A stretch of DNA of 15,336 nucleotides, taken from COE1 sp964387365 (GTDB taxonomy: Bacteria; Bacillota; Clostridia; Lachnospirales; Lachnospiraceae). The stretch is taken from assembly GCA_964387365.1 (NCBI GenBank), contig CAYLWP010000051.1, positions 1 to 15,336 of the forward strand. The letters run 5' to 3'. A program made the position numbers and the translations under genes. Shown piece after piece: positions 1 to 8,274 of the stretch; position 1 is the stretch's first letter; each line of letters begins with the position of its first letter. The notes beneath the pieces are model-generated. The model saw only the letters and a program-made list of their open reading frames with translations. It did not search any database and was not told the DNA's origin.

Positions 1-50
1 TTTTCGGAACGCGAAAAACTCCAATGCCCTCAACAGGCTAAAGCCCATAC

Positions 51-77
51 AAAAACCGCACCCATCACGAGTGCGGT
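51..77 (-). terminator. Rho-independent terminator of the yicC-pgsA operon
   Basis: Read on the minus strand, a 9-bp stem (arms 69-77 and 55-63, one G-U pair) closes a 5-base loop and runs straight into five U residues (51-55). It lies about 75 bases downstream of the pgsA stop codon and is the first strong terminator after that gene, so it probably ends the whole leftward operon. The 78-151 stretch between it and pgsA shows nothing else I can support. Confidence 0.85.
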
Positions 78-151
78 CTCATTCTTCTCAACACGTCCTT
101 ACGGTCTCTGCAGCAAGTGCTTTGACTTGTCCCGGACAGTTACACGTATTC

Positions 152-727
152 TTATATATCACCATCCAGCAATACGCCTTTATTTTTCACCACATAATCA
201 ACCAGTGATACTACGGTCAGAATCAGCGCAATCCACATAACAATCTGTGTCACAAGCTCCAATGCCGGAAGGTTAATCAGCATCAGACACACCATAATCA
301 TCTGAAATGTTGTCTTGAACTTGCCCCAGTAGCTTGCAGCGATAACAACACGGTTATCCGATGCCACCAGGCGGAAGCCGCTGATAATAAACTCTCTGCT
401 GATGATGACGATAACAACCCAGGAAGGGATTCTTCCCATTTCTATCAGACAAATCAGCGCAGAGCAAACCAAAAGCTTGTCTGCCAGCGGATCCATAAAC
501 TTTCCGAAGTTGGTAACCAGATTATACTTTCTTGCAATGTTTCCATCCAGCAAATCCGTAAGACTTGCCACTATAAAAATCACCAGTGCAATATAATCCG
601 TATACTCCATCACTCCGCCAAAAATTGCTGCAAACCAATCCCACTGCGCATATCCACCCAACAGAAATAACACAAACGGTATGATTAATATCACGCGAAA
701 AACAGTAAGTTTATTCGGTAAATTCAT
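152..727 (-). CDS. pgsA: CDP-diacylglycerol--glycerol-3-phosphate 3-phosphatidyltransferase
   Basis: Integral membrane enzyme that joins CDP-diacylglycerol and glycerol-3-phosphate to give phosphatidylglycerol phosphate, the committed step to phosphatidylglycerol. The CDP-alcohol phosphatidyltransferase signature D-x2-DG-x2-AR-x8-G-x3-D-x3-D is complete at about residues 58-83 (191-aa numbering), followed by the usual run of hydrophobic helices. Length fits the family (about 180-195 aa). I chose the ATG at 727: it has AGGAGAG seven bases upstream, whereas the TTG two codons earlier (733) would lie on top of that site. The start overlaps the end of rimO by 17 bases, so translation is probably coupled. 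It is the last gene of the operon. Its product is the head-group donor used by LtaS-type enzymes such as the one encoded at 3811-5565. Confidence 0.95.
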   Translation of the reverse strand: MNLPNKLTVFRVILIIPFVLFLLGGYAQWDWFAAIFGGVMEYTDYIALVIFIVASLTDLLDGNIARKYNLVTNFGKFMDPLADKLLVCSALICLIEMGRIPSWVVIVIISREFIISGFRLVASDNRVVIAASYWGKFKTTFQMIMVCLMLINLPALELVTQIVMWIALILTVVSLVDYVVKNKGVLLDGDI

Positions 728-2048
728 GGTCAATCTCTCCTATCAAGTCATATTCATAAGATCCTGTAATCTTTGTCCTTACAAAATCGCCTGTCATCAG
801 CTCTTCACTTGTCTGAATAAATACAAAGCCGTCTACATTAGGAGCATCCTTGTAGGTACGTGCTACATAGGCATGCTCATCCGGTACCTTCCCTTCAACC
901 ATGGCTAGAACCGTTCTTCCAATCATAGCTTCCGCTTTTTCAAAGGCAATCTCCTGCTGAAGCTCCATCAGCTCAGCCTGTCTGTCCTTTTTCACCTCTT
1001 CTTCTATCTGATCAGCAAACGTTGCAGCCGGTGTATCCTCTTCCGGAGAATAGGTGAAAACACCCAGTCTGTCAAATTCCATCTCATCAATAAATGCAAG
1101 AAGCTCTTCATGATCCTCCTGCGTTTCTCCCGGGAATCCGGTAATGAGCGTTGTTCTGAGACAGATATCAGGAATTGCCTGACGAAGCTTAGCCACCATA
1201 TCACGCAGCTCCTGCTGATTGGTTCTTCGTCCCATTCTCTTCAAAATACGATCAGAAGCATGCTGAATCGGGATATCCAGATAATTGCAGATCTTCTTCT
1301 CTGTACGAATTATTTCAATTAATTCATCGGTAATCTCTTCGGGATAGCAGTACAGAATCCTGATCCAGTACAGACCATCAATCTCACAAAGCTTATGTAA
1401 CAGCTTCGGCAGGCTCTTCTCTCCATACAAATCCTTACCATAGAGCGTGGTTTCCTGTGCTACGAGAATCAGTTCCTTCGCACCGAACTCTACGAGCTTT
1501 TTTGCCTCTTCTACAAGACTTTCCATCGAGATACTTCTGTAATTGCCGCGCACCTTCGGGATAATACAGTAGGAACAGTGCTTGTCACAGCCCTCTGCAA
1601 TCTTCAGGTATGCATAATGTCCTCCGGTTGTAACCATTCGTTTCTTATCATAAACCGGCTTTTTATTGATATCTTCAATATGATTCTGTTGCTTTCCCTG
1701 AAGAGTCTCCTCCAGCGCCTCTGCGATGCGGTCAATCGCGGTCGTTCCAACGATAGCATCAACCTCCGGAATTTCCTTCTGAATTTCTTCCTTGTAACGC
1801 TGCGCAAGACATCCTGCAACAATCAGAGCCTTGATAGCTCCGCTTTTTTTCAGCTCCGCCATCTCGAGAATGGTGTTGATACTTTCTTCCTTGGCATCAT
1901 TAATAAAGCAGCATGTGTTGATAACAACGACATCTGCTTCCTGTTCATCATCCGTTATAGAATAACCCTTACCGGTCAGCATACCCAGCATCACTTCCGT
2001 ATCTACCAGATTCTTATCGCATCCCAGTGAAATAAATAATATCTTCAT
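711..2048 (-). CDS. rimO: Ribosomal protein S12 methylthiotransferase
   Basis: Radical-SAM enzyme that adds a methylthio group to the conserved aspartate of ribosomal protein S12. At 445 aa it has the full family layout. An N-terminal UPF0004 domain carries the three cysteines for the auxiliary [4Fe-4S] cluster (C10, C46, C80). The radical-SAM core carries the CxxxCxxC motif (C154, C158, C161, in GCDKHCSYC). A C-terminal TRAM domain spans roughly residues 375-440. The N-terminus ISLGCDKNLVDTE is typical of RimO rather than the tRNA enzyme MiaB. The ATG at 2048 is 7 bases after the rpoZ stop; the ribosome binding site is weak (AAGAAG very close to the start), which points to translational coupling with rpoZ. 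The 3' end overlaps pgsA by 17 bases. Confidence 0.95.
   Translation of the reverse strand: MKILFISLGCDKNLVDTEVMLGMLTGKGYSITDDEQEADVVVINTCCFINDAKEESINTILEMAELKKSGAIKALIVAGCLAQRYKEEIQKEIPEVDAIVGTTAIDRIAEALEETLQGKQQNHIEDINKKPVYDKKRMVTTGGHYAYLKIAEGCDKHCSYCIIPKVRGNYRSISMESLVEEAKKLVEFGAKELILVAQETTLYGKDLYGEKSLPKLLHKLCEIDGLYWIRILYCYPEEITDELIEIIRTEKKICNYLDIPIQHASDRILKRMGRRTNQQELRDMVAKLRQAIPDICLRTTLITGFPGETQEDHEELLAFIDEMEFDRLGVFTYSPEEDTPAATFADQIEEEVKKDRQAELMELQQEIAFEKAEAMIGRTVLAMVEGKVPDEHAYVARTYKDAPNVDGFVFIQTSEELMTGDFVRTKITGSYEYDLIGEIDHEFTE
735..741 (-). promoter_or_regulatory. Ribosome binding site that fixes the pgsA start
   Basis: AGGAGAG on the minus strand lies 7 bases before the ATG at 727 and only 1 base before the alternative TTG at 733, so it supports the ATG. 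It sits inside the last codons of rimO. Confidence 0.7.
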
Positions 2049-2055
2049 AAACTTC

Positions 2056-2286
2056 TTATTCTTCCGGTAAAATCTTAATCTTGCTGTTGTTCAGCTCTTC
2101 AATAGCTATTGATAACGGCTTGGTCTCCCTGGTTGCAACAAGCGGTTCTTCACCTGCTACCAGCTGTCTTGCTCTCTTTGAAGTTGCCATAACGATAGAA
2201 TAACGGCTGTTAACAACCGGTGCCTCGCCCGGTTCAACCTCACTGTTTACTACTTTCATTAAATCTGTGTAAGATGGATGTAACAT
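2056..2286 (-). CDS. rpoZ: DNA-directed RNA polymerase subunit omega
   Basis: Small RNA polymerase subunit that helps beta-prime fold and assemble. The 76-aa product begins MLHPSYTDLM and contains the family core NSRYSIVMATSKRARQL at about residues 26-42, followed by the hydrophobic IAIEELNNSKI stretch. The length suits Clostridial omega proteins. The ATG at 2286 has a purine-rich AAAGG site upstream. It sits between remA (47-base gap) and rimO (7-base gap). In most Bacillota guanylate kinase lies directly before rpoZ; here it does not. Confidence 0.93.
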   Translation of the reverse strand: MLHPSYTDLMKVVNSEVEPGEAPVVNSRYSIVMATSKRARQLVAGEEPLVATRETKPLSIAIEELNNSKIKILPEE

Positions 2287-2333
2287 ATCTTTACCTTTCC
2301 TTTCTTCTATAACTGTTCCTATCGGAACGATTT

Positions 2334-2615
2334 TTATTCTTCCGGGTTCTCCTGAGCTTTCTCAGCAGAATCCACTAAGTCCGCCTGTGCTCTGCCGGCG
2401 ATTGTTTCCGGCATCAAAGCTGACAATACAACCTGACTGTTTTCCATAACAAGGACTGCCTTTGTCTTACGCCCCTGTGTGGCATCGATGACTCTGCCTT
2501 CCTCCTTCGCCTTCTGGACAAGGCGCTTTACCGGTGCGGAGTCCGGTCCGACAATAGCTATAATCTTTGCTGTATTAACAATATTTCCAAATCCGATGTG
2601 AATCAACTTATCCAA
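2334..2615 (-). CDS. remA: RemA family DNA-binding regulator (DUF370)
   Basis: In Bacillus subtilis RemA is a small oligomeric DNA-binding activator of biofilm matrix and osmoprotection genes. The 93-aa product shows the family almost end to end: LIHIGFGNIV near the N-terminus, AIVGPDSAPVKR at about 20-31, DATQGRKTKAVLV at about 44-56 and LSALMPETIAGR at about 64-75. An acidic, low-complexity tail of about 18 residues follows. The start is TTG at 2615: a GTGAGGA site lies 7-8 bases upstream and no ATG fits the conserved N-terminus. Two of the three arginines reported as important for B. subtilis RemA DNA binding are lysines here (K17, K50; R49 is kept). It follows yicC by 17 bases. Its regulatory target in this organism is unknown. 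Confidence 0.88.
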   Translation of the reverse strand: MDKLIHIGFGNIVNTAKIIAIVGPDSAPVKRLVQKAKEEGRVIDATQGRKTKAVLVMENSQVVLSALMPETIAGRAQADLVDSAEKAQENPEE

Positions 2616-2632
2616 TGTTGTTCCTCACTTCA

Positions 2633-3511
2633 TTATTCAATATTCTGAATCTGCTCACGTACCTTTTCAATCTCTGTCTTGAGCTCGATACCCCTGTTGG
2701 AAATATCAAGGTCATTCGCCTTAGAGAGAATCGTATTTGCTTCTCTGTTCATCTCCTGTGCGATAAAGTCGAGCTTACGTCCGATGCTTCCGCCATCAAT
2801 CAGGGTCTGCTTCGTCGTCTCGATATGGCTCTTTAAACGAACGATTTCTTCATCAACACATACCTTATCCGCAAAAATAGTCACCTCTGTCAGAAGTCTG
2901 TTTTCATCTACTGCAGCATCTCCGAGCAGTTCCTTCACCTTATCCTCCAGCTTTTTACGGTATTCCGCCATCAGTTGCGGTGAACGCTCCTCGATAAACG
3001 CTACATGCTCAAGCATATCATCAAGCTTGGCAATTAAGTCCTCTGCAAGATTCTGACCTTCCTTGATTCTTGTTTCCACAAAGTTCACAGCAGCGCCGTC
3101 GATTGCCTTTGCCAATACCTTCCAGATCTCCTCTTCATCCACCATCTGCTCTTCCATGGAGAATACCTCAGGATATCTTGATAAGGTGGATACGCGGATA
3201 TCATCATCTAATCCGAACTCCTCTGACATCCCCCTAAGATACTTCAAATATTCGGCTGCAAGGTCCTTGTTATACTTAATGCATACATTATTCTCGGAAA
3301 AATCCTCATAGGTTATAAAAATATCGATTTTTCCTCGCTGTACATAATTCTTCAATTCGTTACGAATGGAGCTTTCAAAGAAACTCAGCTTCTTAGGCAT
3401 CTTGATATTCACGTCAAGATATCTGTGGTTTACTGATTTCATCTCGACAGTAACCTTACGGTTGCTCTCTTCCACCTCACATCTGCCGAATCCTGTCATA
3501 CTTTTTATCAT
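2633..3511 (-). CDS. yicC: YicC/YloC family endoribonuclease
   Basis: Member of the YicC family; the E. coli protein is an endoribonuclease linked to small-RNA turnover. The 292-aa length matches YicC and B. subtilis YloC. The N-terminus MIKSMTGFGR and NHRYLDVNIKMP (about 28-39) mark the YicC N-terminal domain. The C-terminal DUF1732 domain is clear in GRKLDFIAQEMNREANT (about 240-256) and the closing helix, with acidic residues in the central region. The ATG at 3511 has AGGGGG 7 bases upstream. It is the first gene of the five-gene leftward operon, about 95 bases behind the promoter at 3613-3641. Confidence 0.92.
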   Translation of the reverse strand: MIKSMTGFGRCEVEESNRKVTVEMKSVNHRYLDVNIKMPKKLSFFESSIRNELKNYVQRGKIDIFITYEDFSENNVCIKYNKDLAAEYLKYLRGMSEEFGLDDDIRVSTLSRYPEVFSMEEQMVDEEEIWKVLAKAIDGAAVNFVETRIKEGQNLAEDLIAKLDDMLEHVAFIEERSPQLMAEYRKKLEDKVKELLGDAAVDENRLLTEVTIFADKVCVDEEIVRLKSHIETTKQTLIDGGSIGRKLDFIAQEMNREANTILSKANDLDISNRGIELKTEIEKVREQIQNIE

Positions 3512-3612
3512 GTCAATCCCCCTGACTGCTGTAAAAACATCCTGTCATCATCTCTTTGGTGACTTGCTTTCATATTTATGCATGCTTATCTCATGTTCGC
3601 ATACTCTATGAC

Positions 3613-3641
3613 ATTATAGAATAATCCGTCGCCATAGTCAA
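3613..3641 (-). promoter_or_regulatory. Sigma-A promoter of the yicC-remA-rpoZ-rimO-pgsA operon
   Basis: On the minus strand a TTGACT -35 (3636-3641) and a perfect TATAAT -10 (3613-3618) are separated by 17 bases. The predicted start of transcription is near 3606, giving a leader of about 95 bases before yicC. It lies back to back with the rightward LtaS-type gene. Confidence 0.8.
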
Positions 3642-3711
3642 TAAAATTCCCGTGAATCATATTCATTTTCAGCAACTCCCGTCAAAAGAAGCCGTCCTTT
3701 TTCAGAACACC

Positions 3712-3740
3712 TTGCAAACACCGTTCAAAAATGCTATTGT
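3712..3740 (+). promoter_or_regulatory. Candidate sigma-A promoter of the LtaS-YfhO operon
   Basis: TTGCAA (3712-3717) and TATTGT (3735-3740) are 17 bases apart, each matching 4 of 6 consensus positions, and the -10 carries the TGn extension that can offset a weak -35. It is the best rightward candidate in the gap and would leave a leader of about 65 bases that includes the inverted repeat at 3745-3792. Confidence 0.45.
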
Positions 3741-3744
3741 AAGA

Positions 3745-3792
3745 ATACTGTGGTTACTTTTTAACCTTATTATTATATCATCGCCACAGTAT
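3745..3792 (+). repeat. 9-bp perfect inverted repeat in the leader of the LtaS-type gene
   Basis: ATACTGTGG (3745-3753) and its exact complement CCACAGTAT (3784-3792) flank 30 bases and end one base before the ribosome binding site. A smaller hairpin, GGTTA/TAACC (3752-3756 with 3762-3766), shares bases with the left arm, so the two structures exclude each other. Confidence 0.5.
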
Positions 3793-3793
3793 C

Positions 3794-3800
3794 AAAGGAG
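3794..3800 (+). promoter_or_regulatory. Ribosome binding site that fixes the LtaS-type start
   Basis: AAAGGAG lies 10 bases before the ATG at 3811. The frame stays open back to a GTG at 3652, but that candidate has no such site, and residues encoded before 3811 do not resemble an LtaS N-terminus. Confidence 0.75.
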
Positions 3801-3810
3801 TATCAATAAT

Positions 3811-5565
3811 ATGGCAAAAAAAATATACAATATCGTTTCTATGATTTTATTCCCAATTGTAACCTTTTATCTGTTCGAATGGTATACCCATAATCCATGG
3901 GAATCAATGAAAATCGGCATTCAGCTCCTGAATATCTTTTTCTTTGAGCTGGTTATGGTTCTTCTCTTTATGCTGTTCGGCAAACTGAAAACCGCATTGA
4001 TTACCGAGACTGTTTTCTTCCTGATTTACGGTCTTGCTAATTACTATATTCTTTCCTTCCGCGCAGCGCCGATTATGCCCTGGGATATTTATTCACTGAA
4101 AACGGCTGCCAGCGTTTCTGATAATTTCAGCTATGCACTGGAGAAGGAAACCATTTTTGTCCTTCTTGGCTTTGTAATTCTGATTGTATTGGAATGGCAG
4201 ACAACACTCACAATAAAAAAGCATATAAAAGTCCGCATTGGCGGTCTTCTTGCCTCACTTTGCGTTCTGGCCGGCTTTGTCAATATGCTTCATCAGGACA
4301 GCTCAGTTACACGCTTTCAGTTATACGACAAGCTGTTTACCCCTTCCGTTATGAGCAAGCGTGACGGAACTGCTATTGCATTCCTTATGGAGCTGGAATA
4401 TCTGACCATTGATAAGCCTGCCAATTACAGTACCGATGCCGCCGGTGAGCTGCTCGCTGCACATCAGCCGGGGACTCCTGCCGCACCGGAAAACACACCA
4501 AATATTATCGTCATCATGAACGAAGCCTTTTCCGACTTAGCTGTTCTTGGTGACTTTGAAACAAACCAAGATTATATGCCCTTTGTCCATTCACTGATGA
4601 CAGAGGGTACCCCGAATACCATCTCCGGCAACCTGAATGTTTCCGTTCTCGGTGGTAATACAGCCAATACAGAATTCGAATTCCTTACCGGCAATACCAT
4701 GGCGTTTCTGCCACAGGGAAGCGTTGCCTACCAACAGTATGTGCACGGAGAGCTGCCAAGCATGGCATCTCTGCTTTCTGACTACGGCTATCTGACGGTT
4801 GCCATGCATCCTTACAACAGCACCGCCTGGAACCGCAACACCGTTTATCCTGCCTTTGGATTTGACAAATCATACTTTATCAAGGATTGGAAGAATCCTG
4901 AAAAGGTTCGTAAATATGTCAGTGACAAGTCCTGCTACGACAAGATTATTGAGGAATATGAGGCAAAGGAAGCAGACACACCTTTGTTTGTTTTCAATGT
5001 CACCATGCAGAACCATTCCTCATACAGCGAAGAATTTGACAACTTTACCCCGGATATTACCGTAAGCGGTACCAAGTCAAAGGTTCTTCCTAATTATCTG
5101 TCACTGTTAAAGATTTCAGATGAAGCAATTCGTAATTTGATTCAGTACTTCTCCATGGAGGATGAGGATACCATAATTGTATTCTTCGGCGATCATCAGC
5201 CTACCAACTCCGTGGCAGCACCTGTTTTGAATCTGAACGGAAAAAGAACCGATTCCCTGACCATAGAAGAGGAAACTCTCCGCTATAAGGTTCCTTACTT
5301 TATCTGGGCCAACTATGATATCGCAGAAGCCGCCAACGTGGAGACCAGTCCTAACTTCCTCGGCAATACTGTCCTGGAAGCAGCCGGAATCCCGTTATCG
5401 GATTACCGCAGTTTCCTTGCTGACCTGGAAGAAAGCTATCCGGTTATCTCGTCCATTCACGCTGCGGATACCGCCGGAAACAGTTTTGAAATCAAAGAAA
5501 TCGAAGATATCTTAAATAATTACGCCATCCTTCAGTACTACTATCTGCTTGATGGAAATAACTAA
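3811..5565 (+). CDS. LTA synthase family phosphoglycerol transferase (sulfatase superfamily)
   Basis: Membrane enzyme with an extracellular catalytic domain; LtaS enzymes polymerise glycerol-phosphate taken from phosphatidylglycerol. The 584-aa protein has five N-terminal membrane segments (about 7-24, 33-57, 62-82, 114-129, 143-160), then a sulfatase-type domain from about residue 230. Key residues align with S. aureus LtaS: metal ligand E238 (MNEAF), nucleophile T284 (GGNTANTE), H333, W340 and R342 with identical spacing to H347/W354/R356, H402 (QNHSSY, against H416), and D461-H462 (FGDHQP). All catalytic and substrate-binding positions I can check are present, so it should be active. It could instead be an LTA primase or a transferase acting on another glycan; LtaS paralogues differ little in sequence. 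yfhO follows 24 bases downstream. Confidence 0.9.
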   Translation: MAKKIYNIVSMILFPIVTFYLFEWYTHNPWESMKIGIQLLNIFFFELVMVLLFMLFGKLKTALITETVFFLIYGLANYYILSFRAAPIMPWDIYSLKTAASVSDNFSYALEKETIFVLLGFVILIVLEWQTTLTIKKHIKVRIGGLLASLCVLAGFVNMLHQDSSVTRFQLYDKLFTPSVMSKRDGTAIAFLMELEYLTIDKPANYSTDAAGELLAAHQPGTPAAPENTPNIIVIMNEAFSDLAVLGDFETNQDYMPFVHSLMTEGTPNTISGNLNVSVLGGNTANTEFEFLTGNTMAFLPQGSVAYQQYVHGELPSMASLLSDYGYLTVAMHPYNSTAWNRNTVYPAFGFDKSYFIKDWKNPEKVRKYVSDKSCYDKIIEEYEAKEADTPLFVFNVTMQNHSSYSEEFDNFTPDITVSGTKSKVLPNYLSLLKISDEAIRNLIQYFSMEDEDTIIVFFGDHQPTNSVAAPVLNLNGKRTDSLTIEEETLRYKVPYFIWANYDIAEAANVETSPNFLGNTVLEAAGIPLSDYRSFLADLEESYPVISSIHAADTAGNSFEIKEIEDILNNYAILQYYYLLDGNN

Positions 5566-5589
5566 AAAGACCTTGGAGGCCAGAATATC

Positions 5590-8274
5590 ATGACGAAGAT
5601 CAAAAAAATAACAAAAAAATCTCCGGATATCCTATATCTTACAGCCTTTTTCCTTCCGGTACTGGTTATGCTGATTATCTTTATTGCTCAGGAAATCTTC
5701 CCTTTTGGGGACCGCTCTTTTCTGAACATTGATATGTACCATCAGTATTTTCCGTTTTTGTCGGAGTTCTATCATAAAATCAAAAACGGCGAAAGTCTGT
5801 TTTACTCCTGGAACACAGGCATCGGCTCCAACTTTTGGGCTCTGTATGTTTATTATCTTGCCACTCCGACCAACTGGCTGGCACTGCTTTGCCCCGAACA
5901 GTATCTGATGGAATTTATAACCTATATGATTATCATAAAAATCGGACTGTGCGGAGTTTCCTTCACCTGCTATCTGAGAAAACACTTTCACACCGATAGT
6001 CCGGTTATTGTATGCTTTGCCGTTATGTATGCTTTATCCGGCTATATGGCAGCCTACAACTGGAATGTCATGTGGCTTGACTGTATTGTGCTGGCTCCGA
6101 TTATCATTCTCGGTCTTGAAAAGCTGGTAAATGAAGGTACAAGCCGCCTGTACTGCCTTACGCTGGCACTTGCGATTTTATCCAACTACTATATCTGTAT
6201 CATGATTTGTATCTTCCTTGTTCTGTATTTCTTTGTTCTTTTAGTAAGCAGAAATCAGGATATCCCTGATACTTCAAGGCCTATCACGTTCCCTGTATTG
6301 TGTAAGGTCCGCTCTTTTTACGGAAAAGCCGTTATCCGCTTCGGAGTCTATTCGCTCCTTGCCGGCGGCATGTCCGCTGTTTTACTGTTTCCGGAGCTTG
6401 CAGCATTAAAGTTCACGGAATTTACAGCTTTTAACTTTCCGGATGATGTGAAAACATATTTTTCCGTCATTGATATGCTTGCCAGACACTGCTTTAACGT
6501 GCAGATTGAAACCGGGCTTGACCACTGGCCGAATATCTACTGTGGCGTTGCTGTATTCCTTCTGCTGCCGCTTTACGCCATGCAGAAGAACATACCTGTG
6601 CGTGAAAAAACTGCCAAACTGATATTGCTTGCATTTATCCTGATCAGCTTCTCGACAAATGTACTTAATTTCATCTGGCATGGTCTCAATTATCCTGATT
6701 CCCTGCCGGCAAGACAGTCGTTTTTATACATTTTCCTGATACTGGTTATGTGCTTTGAGGCATTTCTTCACATCAGGGAACAGTCACGCACGGAAATCCT
6801 GCATGCCTTTCTCGCTGTCCTGTTTTTTGTTCTTTTATTGGAAAAGCTGATTACGGACGATGCCTTTACAGGCATCAGCTTTCTGGTTACTGTAATCTTT
6901 CTGCTTTGCTATGCCGGGCTGATTCATATGTATCGGAGCAACACCGTGTTTACGAAGCAGCTTGCGATTGCGGCTGCTGTGCTGATTGTGGCTGAAACAG
7001 GCTTCAACACCTATCTGACCAGCTGTTCTACCGTATCACGAAGCACCTATTTGTCAAATTATGACTCTTATCAGACCTTGACATCCGGGACTATGGAAAG
7101 GGAAGATGATTTCTTCCGTTTTGAAAAATTTGCAAGAAGAACGCAAAACGATGCCATGCTGATTGGTTTTCCGGGCGGCTCCTACTTCTCTTCAACCTCG
7201 AATGCTTTAGTAAAGGATTTCTACGAAAAGTACGGCATGAAGAGCAGCCGCGTGTACTATTGCTATGACGGTGCAACACCGGTAACTGCCGCGCTCCTTG
7301 CAAACCGCTATATGCTTTACACGCTTGACCGTGGTTATGATACCTTATTTGAACTGGTGGAAAAAGAGGGCAATCTCTATATGTATCGCAACAATTACAG
7401 CCTCCCGTTAGGATACATGATTACCAATGCCAGCGCTTCTTCCACCGATATGGAAACCATTACTGCTCATCATAATGCACTGACAGCGCTTCCTGTAGAT
7501 AATCATACCGATTCGGCTGCTTCGGACGAAACTGATGAATTTGAAGAGTTATTCACCAACGCCGAGGAAATTGAAGAAAGTCTCCACGACGGAGCTGACT
7601 ATGATAAATCCCTGAATCCTGTGGAGCGCCAGAACAGTCTGGTTGCTCAGCTTGGTATCAGCTCAGATGTATTTATCCCTGTCACGATAGAACAAAATGG
7701 CAGCAAGGCGACGATTACTGCCGAGTCCTCCGGTCATTTTTATGCACATACGAAGAATACAAAAATTGATACCATTAAAATGACGGAAGAAGAACGTACA
7801 AAGGATTACAAGGATATCAAAAAGAAATACATTCTCGACTTGGGTTACCATGAAATCGGAGATACCTTTTCTCTTTCCTCTAAAAACGGCGAGTCACTGA
7901 ATCTGTCCGCTTACATTGTTAATGAAGAGGCACTTTCCGAATTCATTCATACCTTAAGCGCTCAGACCATGACTGTGGACTCCTATGACGATACACACAT
8001 TAACGGACATATTACGGTTCATACTCCGGGACAGCTTGTATTATCCGTTCCGTATGAGCCCGGCTGGACGATTCTTGTTGACGGAAGGGAAGTTTCCATC
8101 GACTTATTTGAAGACGTATTTATGAGTGTATATCTGACAGAGGGTGAACATACCATATCACTCTCCTACTTCCCACAGGGACTGATACCGGGAAGCATCC
8201 TGTCGGTTATCTGTGTGGCAATTTATCTTGCCATTGAATTATTTCATCGTAAAAAGAAAGAAACCTCTTCGTAA
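5590..8274 (+). CDS. yfhO: YfhO family GT-C membrane glycosyltransferase
   Basis: Large polytopic protein of the bacterial YfhO family (PF09586). In B. subtilis and Listeria work, YfhO-type proteins move sugars from undecaprenyl phosphate onto lipoteichoic acid outside the membrane. The 894-aa product has a first membrane helix at about 15-34. The first outer loop holds acidic residues suited to GT-C catalysis (D41, D48 in NIDMYHQYFPF). About a dozen more helices run to about residue 475. A large soluble extracytoplasmic part covers about 490-860, then a last helix (865-885) and a basic tail. Length is close to B. subtilis YfhO. The ATG at 5590 has GGAGG 10 bases upstream. No CsbB-like lipid-sugar synthase or GtcA flippase is in the window, so those steps would be encoded elsewhere. 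The stop codon sits in the loop of the terminator. Confidence 0.88.
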   Translation: MTKIKKITKKSPDILYLTAFFLPVLVMLIIFIAQEIFPFGDRSFLNIDMYHQYFPFLSEFYHKIKNGESLFYSWNTGIGSNFWALYVYYLATPTNWLALLCPEQYLMEFITYMIIIKIGLCGVSFTCYLRKHFHTDSPVIVCFAVMYALSGYMAAYNWNVMWLDCIVLAPIIILGLEKLVNEGTSRLYCLTLALAILSNYYICIMICIFLVLYFFVLLVSRNQDIPDTSRPITFPVLCKVRSFYGKAVIRFGVYSLLAGGMSAVLLFPELAALKFTEFTAFNFPDDVKTYFSVIDMLARHCFNVQIETGLDHWPNIYCGVAVFLLLPLYAMQKNIPVREKTAKLILLAFILISFSTNVLNFIWHGLNYPDSLPARQSFLYIFLILVMCFEAFLHIREQSRTEILHAFLAVLFFVLLLEKLITDDAFTGISFLVTVIFLLCYAGLIHMYRSNTVFTKQLAIAAAVLIVAETGFNTYLTSCSTVSRSTYLSNYDSYQTLTSGTMEREDDFFRFEKFARRTQNDAMLIGFPGGSYFSSTSNALVKDFYEKYGMKSSRVYYCYDGATPVTAALLANRYMLYTLDRGYDTLFELVEKEGNLYMYRNNYSLPLGYMITNASASSTDMETITAHHNALTALPVDNHTDSAASDETDEFEELFTNAEEIEESLHDGADYDKSLNPVERQNSLVAQLGISSDVFIPVTIEQNGSKATITAESSGHFYAHTKNTKIDTIKMTEEERTKDYKDIKKKYILDLGYHEIGDTFSLSSKNGESLNLSAYIVNEEALSEFIHTLSAQTMTVDSYDDTHINGHITVHTPGQLVLSVPYEPGWTILVDGREVSIDLFEDVFMSVYLTEGEHTISLSYFPQGLIPGSILSVICVAIYLAIELFHRKKKETSS

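Noticed and set aside
1..17. 6-bp hairpin TTTTCG/CGAAAA at the left edge
   Set aside because: AT-rich, short and cut by the window edge; I cannot tell whether it is a terminator or chance.
1578..2030. 150-codon open frame on the plus strand opposite rimO
   Set aside because: It is fully antisense to a well-supported rimO, has no ribosome binding site I can see and resembles no known protein.
3652..3810. 53-residue N-terminal extension of the LtaS-type protein from a GTG start
   Set aside because: No ribosome binding site at 3652. The stretch holds the candidate promoter and leader hairpins, and the ATG at 3811 has a good site and opens on the first membrane helix.
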